The notes beneath the pieces were generated by a model, which saw only the letters and a program-made list of their open reading frames with translations, did not search any database and was not told the origin of the DNA. DNA of 9,447 bases from CABMGO01 sp964574775 (GTDB lineage: Archaea; Nanobdellota; Nanobdellia; Pacearchaeales; GW2011-AR1): assembly GCA_964574775.1 (NCBI GenBank), contig CAZNOS010000033.1:1-9447 (forward strand). The letters run 5' to 3'. Position 1 is the first letter of the stretch. Each line of letters begins with the position of its first letter. Shown here one piece after another: positions 6,007 to 9,447 of the stretch. The translations under genes and the position numbers were made by a program.

Positions 6007-6020
6007 GATAAAATCTTATC
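6007..6020. repeat. Short inverted repeat in the eL18 / tRNA-Leu divergent region
   Basis: GATAA at 6007-6011 and TTATC at 6016-6020 form a 5-bp inverted repeat around a 4-nt spacer, located between the divergent eL18 and tRNA promoters, just upstream of the tRNA TATA box. It is short and may be chance. Confidence 0.25.
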
Positions 6021-6030
6021 ATGAGGAGGG

Positions 6031-6038
6031 TTTATAAA
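6031..6038 (+). promoter_or_regulatory. TATA box of tRNA-Leu
   Basis: TTTATAAA preceded by GAGGAGGG lies about 32 nt upstream of the mature tRNA 5' end. Initiation about 25-26 nt downstream (near 6060) would give a short leader of about 7 nt for RNase P to remove. Confidence 0.55.
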
Positions 6039-6066
6039 TCTTTGTCCGTTGAATTTTTTGTTATTC

Positions 6067-6149
6067 GGGGAGATACCGGAGTGGTCTAACGGACTAGATT
6101 AAGGCTCTAGTGGCTTACGCCTTCAGGGGTTCGAATCCTCTTCTCCCCA
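6067..6149 (+). tRNA. tRNA-Leu, anticodon AAG
   Basis: An 83-nt class II tRNA folded by hand. Acceptor GGGGAGA (6067-6073) pairs perfectly with TCTCCCC (6142-6148); the discriminator is A6149, and no CCA is encoded. The D arm has CCG/CGG with GG at 6083-6084. The anticodon stem CTAGA (6094-6098) pairs perfectly with TCTAG (6106-6110) around the 7-nt loop TTAAGGC, with U33 at 6100, anticodon AAG at 6101-6103 and G37. The long variable arm has a GGC/GCC stem. The T arm AGGGG-TTCGAAT-CCTCT has one G-U pair. A73 and the long variable arm agree with leucine. There is no intron. A34 is very unusual in archaea, which normally read CUU/CUC with a GAG anticodon. The 3' end directly abuts the stop codon of the convergent P-loop gene. 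Confidence 0.93.
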
Positions 6150-6989
6150 TTATACTTTAATATTGGTTCCATCTTTAAAAATGGCATTAAATAATCTCTC
6201 TTCTGGAGTTAGATTTTCTTCCGTATTTCCTAGGCGTTCCTTAGTCTCAAATTGATTATTCCATTGCGCAAGATATCTCCCCAATCTCGGTGGGATCTGC
6301 TCTTTTCCAAAATAAATTATTCTTCCGTCTCTAAATTGTTCACCAAGGCTTTCAATAATAATTTGTGCATTTACTTCTGGAAATTTCGCAAGGGTGTAAT
6401 CTCTTCTCGTCGGATTATCTACAAAATAAACTTTTGAAAAATTGGCCCTTTCTAGTTGAACAAGTCTTCTTTTGGGCACATCTCCGGAATTATTTGCACG
6501 AGTAATTACGGCAGACAAATCTTCTAATCTCTTATTCTGTCTTCTTAAAAACGTTTCAACGACTCCCAATTGGTTTTGAATAGTTTCAGATTTTAAATTT
6601 TTTAGAACAACTAGTAAACCTCCATTGTCCATAGGACGAAAGTTGTATGTTCTCGGATTATCCCTCATCAAATCTCCCGCAACACTCTTTAGTGTCAATA
6701 ACGCAAGCTCTCTGGTATTTCCAAACTCTAAAAATAAATAAGATTTATCTTCTCTAGTTCTTCCCCTTTCTCCCAAAGATTTATCCTCTTGATAAACTCC
6801 TCCGAGAGTATTTACTAGCGTTCTGATTATCTGATTTTTGCCCGCATAAGTATCTCCAACAAAAGAGATTACCGGGTAGCTTGCAAAATTTAATAGGTAA
6901 TCTTCGATTATAAAGGGTTCGTTAAAAATATCTTTCAGTGGTCCAGACATATGTCTTGAATGCAAATGAAATCGTGGTGTTTCTTCCAT
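6150..6989 (-). CDS. P-loop, GTPase-like protein with degenerate motifs
   Basis: A 279-residue protein of unknown function. Residues 40-60 (VISFVGDTYAGKNQIIRTLVN) form a strand-loop-helix with GDTYAGKN at 45-52, i.e. the Walker A pattern GxxxxGK[ST] with Asn in place of Ser/Thr. Later elements follow a small-GTPase order: LFLEFGNTREL (about 85-95, G3-like but without DxxG), GGLLVVLKNLKSETIQNQLGVVETFLRR (a hydrophobic strand then helix, about 123-150), and AVITRANN (160-167, where NKxD would be expected). This suggests a diverged or inactive GTPase fold; it is inference. No signal peptide or membrane helix is seen. It lies 28 nt after rpoD with a GGTGA site 9 nt before the ATG, so it is probably co-transcribed with rpoD. 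Its stop codon abuts the tRNA-Leu gene. Confidence 0.75.
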   Translation of the reverse strand: MEETPRFHLHSRHMSGPLKDIFNEPFIIEDYLLNFASYPVISFVGDTYAGKNQIIRTLVNTLGGVYQEDKSLGERGRTREDKSYLFLEFGNTRELALLTLKSVAGDLMRDNPRTYNFRPMDNGGLLVVLKNLKSETIQNQLGVVETFLRRQNKRLEDLSAVITRANNSGDVPKRRLVQLERANFSKVYFVDNPTRRDYTLAKFPEVNAQIIIESLGEQFRDGRIIYFGKEQIPPRLGRYLAQWNNQFETKERLGNTEENLTPEERLFNAIFKDGTNIKV

Positions 6990-6998
6990 ATTTAAGTT

Positions 6999-7003
6999 TC
7001 ACC
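6999..7003 (-). promoter_or_regulatory. Shine-Dalgarno site of the P-loop gene
   Basis: GGTGA on the minus strand, 9 nt before the ATG at 6989, matches the archaeal anti-SD core. This gene is SD-led, unlike the many leaderless starts nearby, as expected for an internal gene of the rpoD transcript. Confidence 0.55.
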
Positions 7004-7017
7004 AATTTTTATTAGAA

Positions 7018-7725
7018 TTACTTCAAAGCTTTCGTAACTTCGTCTAAATTCTTGCTTAAGGCCTTCACGGAATCTTCAAATATTTCGTCCGCTGGAATTT
7101 GTCCCCATGATTCAATAAAGAAAACTATTTCATTTGTTGGCGTAACTTTTACTCCATCGAATTCTTTCAAATCTTCGACATCTAAATCTAATGCCCACGC
7201 ATTTTTTACCTTAACTTTTCCAGACTCAACACTAAAAACTTCAGGATATAGTTCAGCGAGCTCTTGTCTTTTTTCAGCATCCTTTCCAACTTCAACTTCG
7301 TTCAATATTCTATAAAAAACCAAGCCAGGTGAGAATTTTGAGTGATTAATTCCCTTGCCTTGTCTTGCTTTTGCAACAACTTCAACTTCTTGATCTTTAT
7401 CTAAGATAACAAGTGGTAAATCAGAAATAACAGACATATCTCCGAAATTTCCAGATAAAACATCTATTTGCTTGTTATTCGCTTTAACGTCTAACTTTAA
7501 TTCTACAACCCCATCTTCCTTTAACTTTTGATTTTTCAATGGAATAAGAGCCATTCTATGAGCTAGAACCTCATCGTATAAAGCCGAGTCGTTCTTGTAA
7601 ATATCAACTTCATCTATCGCAAGAATCGGTATTTCATTAACACTTCTTCTTATGGCATTCGCCAAACTCATATTCATATCTGAAGTGAATACAATCTTTT
7701 CGTCTGTTTTTGTTATTTTTTTCAT
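7018..7725 (-). CDS. rpoD: DNA-directed RNA polymerase subunit D (Rpo3)
   Basis: 235-residue archaeal RNA polymerase assembly subunit (counterpart of bacterial alpha and eukaryotic Rpb3), which pairs with subunit L to start core assembly. Diagnostic is the N-terminal dimerisation region MSLANAIRRSVNEIPILAID, followed by EVDIYKNDSALYDEVLAHR and MALIPLK. Later come KARQGKGINHSKFSPG and a C-terminal FFIESWGQIPADEIFEDS helix. The protein contains no cysteine, so the Fe-S cluster domain found in some archaeal D subunits has no ligands here; this matches cluster-free variants. It lies between uS11 and the P-loop gene. A TATA box 25-26 nt upstream suggests a leaderless internal promoter in addition to read-through from the ribosomal genes. 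It is not related to the bacterial sigma factor of the same symbol. Confidence 0.97.
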   Translation of the reverse strand: MKKITKTDEKIVFTSDMNMSLANAIRRSVNEIPILAIDEVDIYKNDSALYDEVLAHRMALIPLKNQKLKEDGVVELKLDVKANNKQIDVLSGNFGDMSVISDLPLVILDKDQEVEVVAKARQGKGINHSKFSPGLVFYRILNEVEVGKDAEKRQELAELYPEVFSVESGKVKVKNAWALDLDVEDLKEFDGVKVTPTNEIVFFIESWGQIPADEIFEDSVKALSKNLDEVTKALK

Positions 7726-7746
7726 GTTAATATTTGATTTTTTTCG

Positions 7747-7754
7747 TTTTTAAA
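7747..7754 (-). promoter_or_regulatory. TATA box of rpoD
   Basis: TTTAAAAA preceded by purine-rich GGGGAAGGG on the minus strand, centred 25-26 nt upstream of the rpoD ATG, in the 61-bp gap after uS11. It implies a leaderless internal promoter. Confidence 0.55.
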
Positions 7755-7786
7755 CCCTTCCCCTTCGACAGTAGGTAATAATGTTA

Positions 7787-8173
7787 TTAGACTCTTCTAC
7801 CACGTCTTCCGCCGCCCTTCTTTGGTCCGCCACGAGGAACTCTTGTTATGTCGGCTATACTTATGATTTTAAATCCTTCCTTTGATAATGTCTTAACTAA
7901 AGCATGTGCCCCAGGACCAGGACCAGTGCTTGTTGTTTGTCCCCTAACTCTCACATATAAAGATGTTATTTCATAATCTCTAGCAATTTCCTTCAATCTC
8001 TTTGCAATAAACATAGCTATTGTCGGATTTGCCTTAAGTCTATCTTGTTTTGTAATTACTCCACCAGAAATTTTTGCAATTGTATTTCCAGCCAAATCAG
8101 TTAGTTGAGCAATAGTATTATTAAAAGTACTATAGATATTTACAATTCCAGTTTTTACAACTTCTTTACTCAT
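7787..8173 (-). CDS. rps11: 30S ribosomal protein uS11 (S11)
   Basis: 128-residue platform protein of the small subunit. Evident from GIVNIYSTFNNTIAQLTDLAGNTIAKISGG, then the archaeal insertion VITKQDRLKANPTIAMFIAKRL, VRVRGQTTSTGPGPGAHALVKTL, IADITRVPRGGPKKGGG and the basic end RRGRRV. Length is normal. It overlaps uS4 by 8 nt (8166-8173), so ribosomes finishing uS4 probably re-initiate here. A 61-bp gap follows, containing a promoter for rpoD. Confidence 0.97.
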   Translation of the reverse strand: MSKEVVKTGIVNIYSTFNNTIAQLTDLAGNTIAKISGGVITKQDRLKANPTIAMFIAKRLKEIARDYEITSLYVRVRGQTTSTGPGPGAHALVKTLSKEGFKIISIADITRVPRGGPKKGGGRRGRRV

Positions 8174-8660
8174 TTGATTTTTCCTCCACTTTCTTGGATC
8201 TTTCTCGTCTTGCTTTTAAAGAAATTTTGCTTTCTAAATCTTTTGTAACAACAAAAGATGGAATATTAACAATTCTACCATCTACAAAAATATTCTTGTG
8301 TGTAATAAGTTGTCTCGCTTCTAATACTGTCTTTGAAAAACCTTTCTTGAAAACAATGGTCTGTAATCTTCTATCTAATACAGCTTCAGTTGTCAATGCT
8401 AGAACATCAGATATTTCTTTTATTTGTAAACCAAGAGCCTGTAATCTAGTAAAAAATTCTTTTTTCTCCTCTTCACTTCGTGGAATTAATTTCTTAGCCC
8501 TATTTCTCAATTCAGAAACTCTAGCAGAAGCTTTCCATATTTCCTTTTTATTTTTTAATCCATATTTTTTGACAATGTCATTTTCAGAGCCAATTCTCGC
8601 AGAGTCGAATCTCTTTCTAGGTCGTGAGTGCAAATTATGTTTTCTTCTTACGTCTCCCAT
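8166..8660 (-). CDS. rps4: 30S ribosomal protein uS4 (S4)
   Basis: 164-residue primary 16S rRNA-binding protein. The N-terminal part has the archaeal signature MGDVRRKHNLHSRPRKRFDSARI and EWKASARVSELRNRAK-like sequence (here EIWKASARVSELRNRAKKL). The S4 RNA-binding domain is at about 103-150 (LDRRLQTIVFKKGFSKTVLEARQLITHKNIFVDGRIVN, with the usual RLD..V...G...A..AR..I.H..I.V.G pattern). It is a little shorter than typical archaeal S4 (about 175-180), mainly at the C-terminus. Its ATG shares one A with the uS13 stop (TAATG), and its end overlaps uS11 by 8 nt. Confidence 0.97.
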   Translation of the reverse strand: MGDVRRKHNLHSRPRKRFDSARIGSENDIVKKYGLKNKKEIWKASARVSELRNRAKKLIPRSEEEKKEFFTRLQALGLQIKEISDVLALTTEAVLDRRLQTIVFKKGFSKTVLEARQLITHKNIFVDGRIVNIPSFVVTKDLESKISLKARRERSKKVEEKSNE

Positions 8661-9217
8661 TATTTCTTTTTCTCCTTTGGTATAGTCGGTTTAGTAGGCT
8701 TTGCTGTTACAGTGCCACTTCCGCTCTTATTTTTATTTTTTCTAAAGTGTGATTTTGTTCGTTGTCCTCTTACTGGTTGACCAAGCATGTGTCTAACTCC
8801 CTTATATGATTTGATTTTCTTTAATCTTTTAATATCAAAGTCTACTTGTAAATGTAAATCCGCGCCATAAACGTGCTTGTCAACGCCCTCGTCTCTATCG
8901 TTTCTTCTGTTCAATAAGAATCCAGGAAGTCCTTTTGGATCTTCAATAAACTTCTCGATTTTTTGAATTTCCTCTTGTGTCAAATCTTGGATTTTTTTAT
9001 TTCTATCCATATTTAAAACAGTACAAACAGCGTTAGCGAATGTCCAAGAGATTCCTCTAATGTCACAAATTCCTCTATATAGTTTTTTGTCTCCTCTAAT
9101 ATCTTTTTGTAAAATTCTAATTAGCTTTACATATTCCTCTGGCTTTTGCAAATGTGGATTTCCTTTCTTTGCAGTTTCTTTCGCCTGTTCCTTTGCTATT
9201 TGTTTTTCTTCGCTCAT
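8660..9217 (-). CDS. rps13: 30S ribosomal protein uS13 (S13) with extended termini
   Basis: Small-subunit head protein that contacts the P-site tRNA and forms bridges to the large subunit. The core is clear: YVKLIRILQKDIRGDKKLYRGICDIRGISWTFANAVC, RRNDRDEGVDKHVYGADL, KKIKSYKGVRHMLGQPVRGQRTKSHFRKNK, where RG.R.....PVRGQRT is diagnostic. At 185 residues it is longer than usual for archaea (about 145-165), with a charged N-terminal lead (MSEEKQIAKEQAKETAKKG) and a Lys/Pro/Thr tail (about residues 160-185). Its ATG overlaps the DUF655 stop by 4 nt (ATGA) and its stop overlaps uS4 by 1 nt, so the block is translationally coupled. Confidence 0.97.
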   Translation of the reverse strand: MSEEKQIAKEQAKETAKKGNPHLQKPEEYVKLIRILQKDIRGDKKLYRGICDIRGISWTFANAVCTVLNMDRNKKIQDLTQEEIQKIEKFIEDPKGLPGFLLNRRNDRDEGVDKHVYGADLHLQVDFDIKRLKKIKSYKGVRHMLGQPVRGQRTKSHFRKNKNKSGSGTVTAKPTKPTIPKEKKK

Positions 9218-9447
9218 CTTATGAATAAATTTTGTCTCTGGATTTCTGTTAACTCCTCAAAAATTCTTTTTTCTATTGCCTTTTGAGGATCAGGTATTCC
9301 AGATACCCTTGATTTAATTTCGCTCATTGATTCAAATGGTTTTTTGTCTCTCTCGTCGAGAATCGCCTGACAATGCTTTTTTCCGAATCCTGGAAGCAAT
9401 TCAAATTGGTGAAGACGGGTATTTATAGCTTGCGCTTTATTAAAAAA
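9214..9447 (-). CDS. DUF655 protein, C-terminal part (cut by window end)
   Basis: The frame is open to the window edge and encodes at least 77 residues, ending in a TGA at 9214-9216; the start lies outside. The visible sequence begins FFNKAQAINTRLHQFELLPGFGKKH and continues with AILDERDKKPFESMSEIKSRV, then PDPQKAIEKRIFEEL. This matches the archaeal DUF655 family (about 190 residues), whose C-terminal half holds a helix-hairpin-helix (LLPGFGKKH) typical of nucleic-acid binding. A TTG at 9399 is an internal leucine codon, not the start. The family is thought to bind RNA or DNA but has no settled function. The 4-nt overlap with uS13 places it at the head of this ribosomal block. Confidence 0.88.
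   Translation of the reverse strand, partial: FFNKAQAINTRLHQFELLPGFGKKHCQAILDERDKKPFESMSEIKSRVSGIPDPQKAIEKRIFEELTEIQRQNLFIR

Noticed and set aside
6098..6106. Reading the tRNA-Leu anticodon as TAA by shifting the loop by one base
   Set aside because: This would break the perfect CTAGA/TCTAG stem and put A instead of C/U at position 32.
6067..6149. tRNA-Leu as an attachment site for the xerA-type recombinase
   Set aside because: No duplicate of the tRNA 3' end was seen in the window, and the recombinase is about 5 kb away and looks like a housekeeping XerA.
8194..8685. Long plus-strand open frame opposite uS4
   Set aside because: It is antisense to a certain ribosomal protein gene, with no promoter or recognisable motif; a codon-bias shadow.
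1..9447. CRISPR array, insertion sequence ends or rRNA
   Set aside because: No regularly spaced direct repeats, no transposase with terminal inverted repeats and no rRNA-like sequence were seen.

Overview
The window is AT-rich and clearly archaeal. It carries archaeal-type ribosomal proteins (uS13, uS4, uS11, eL18, uL13, uS9), RNA polymerase subunit D, a DUF655 protein, and a class II tRNA-Leu with no encoded CCA. TATA boxes sit about 25-28 nt upstream of many start codons, the pattern of leaderless archaeal transcription. Small tightly packed genes, low GC, short ribosomal proteins and many unrecognisable small proteins suggest a DPANN-type archaeon (for example the Woesearchaeota/Pacearchaeota group). 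That placement is inference, not proof.

Left part (1-4600) is an accessory-looking patchwork. The C-terminal end of a conserved hypothetical protein (1-198) runs by an ATGA overlap into a XerA-type tyrosine recombinase with a complete catalytic set. On the minus strand follow a small unknown protein, an M18-family aminopeptidase and a four-helix membrane protein. Divergent from the membrane protein is an unknown Cys/His-containing protein. Next comes a short protein that joins an N-terminal zinc-ribbon-like motif to the DNA-binding 'recombinase' domain of large serine recombinases, without the catalytic domain. Then there is a convergent Cys/His-rich unknown protein.

Right part (4782-9447) is an informational cluster on the minus strand. 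In transcription order it reads DUF655 (cut by the window edge) - uS13 - uS4 - uS11 - rpoD - a P-loop/GTPase-like protein - [tRNA-Leu on the plus strand] - eL18 - uL13 - uS9. It is the usual archaeal S13-S4-S11-RpoD-L18e-L13-S9 order, interrupted by the P-loop gene and the tRNA. Within each block most genes are coupled by 1-8 nt overlaps. rpoD and eL18 each seem to have their own TATA box. No rpoN/rpoK homologue follows uS9 in this window.

Most notable points: the tRNA-Leu has anticodon AAG (A at position 34), which is very unusual for archaea; the catalytic-domain-less serine-recombinase derivative; the degenerate GTPase-like protein next to rpoD; a 25-bp imperfect palindrome covering the predicted TATA box of the eL18-uL13-uS9 operon; and promoter spacing or gene overlap that resets the start codons of four genes.
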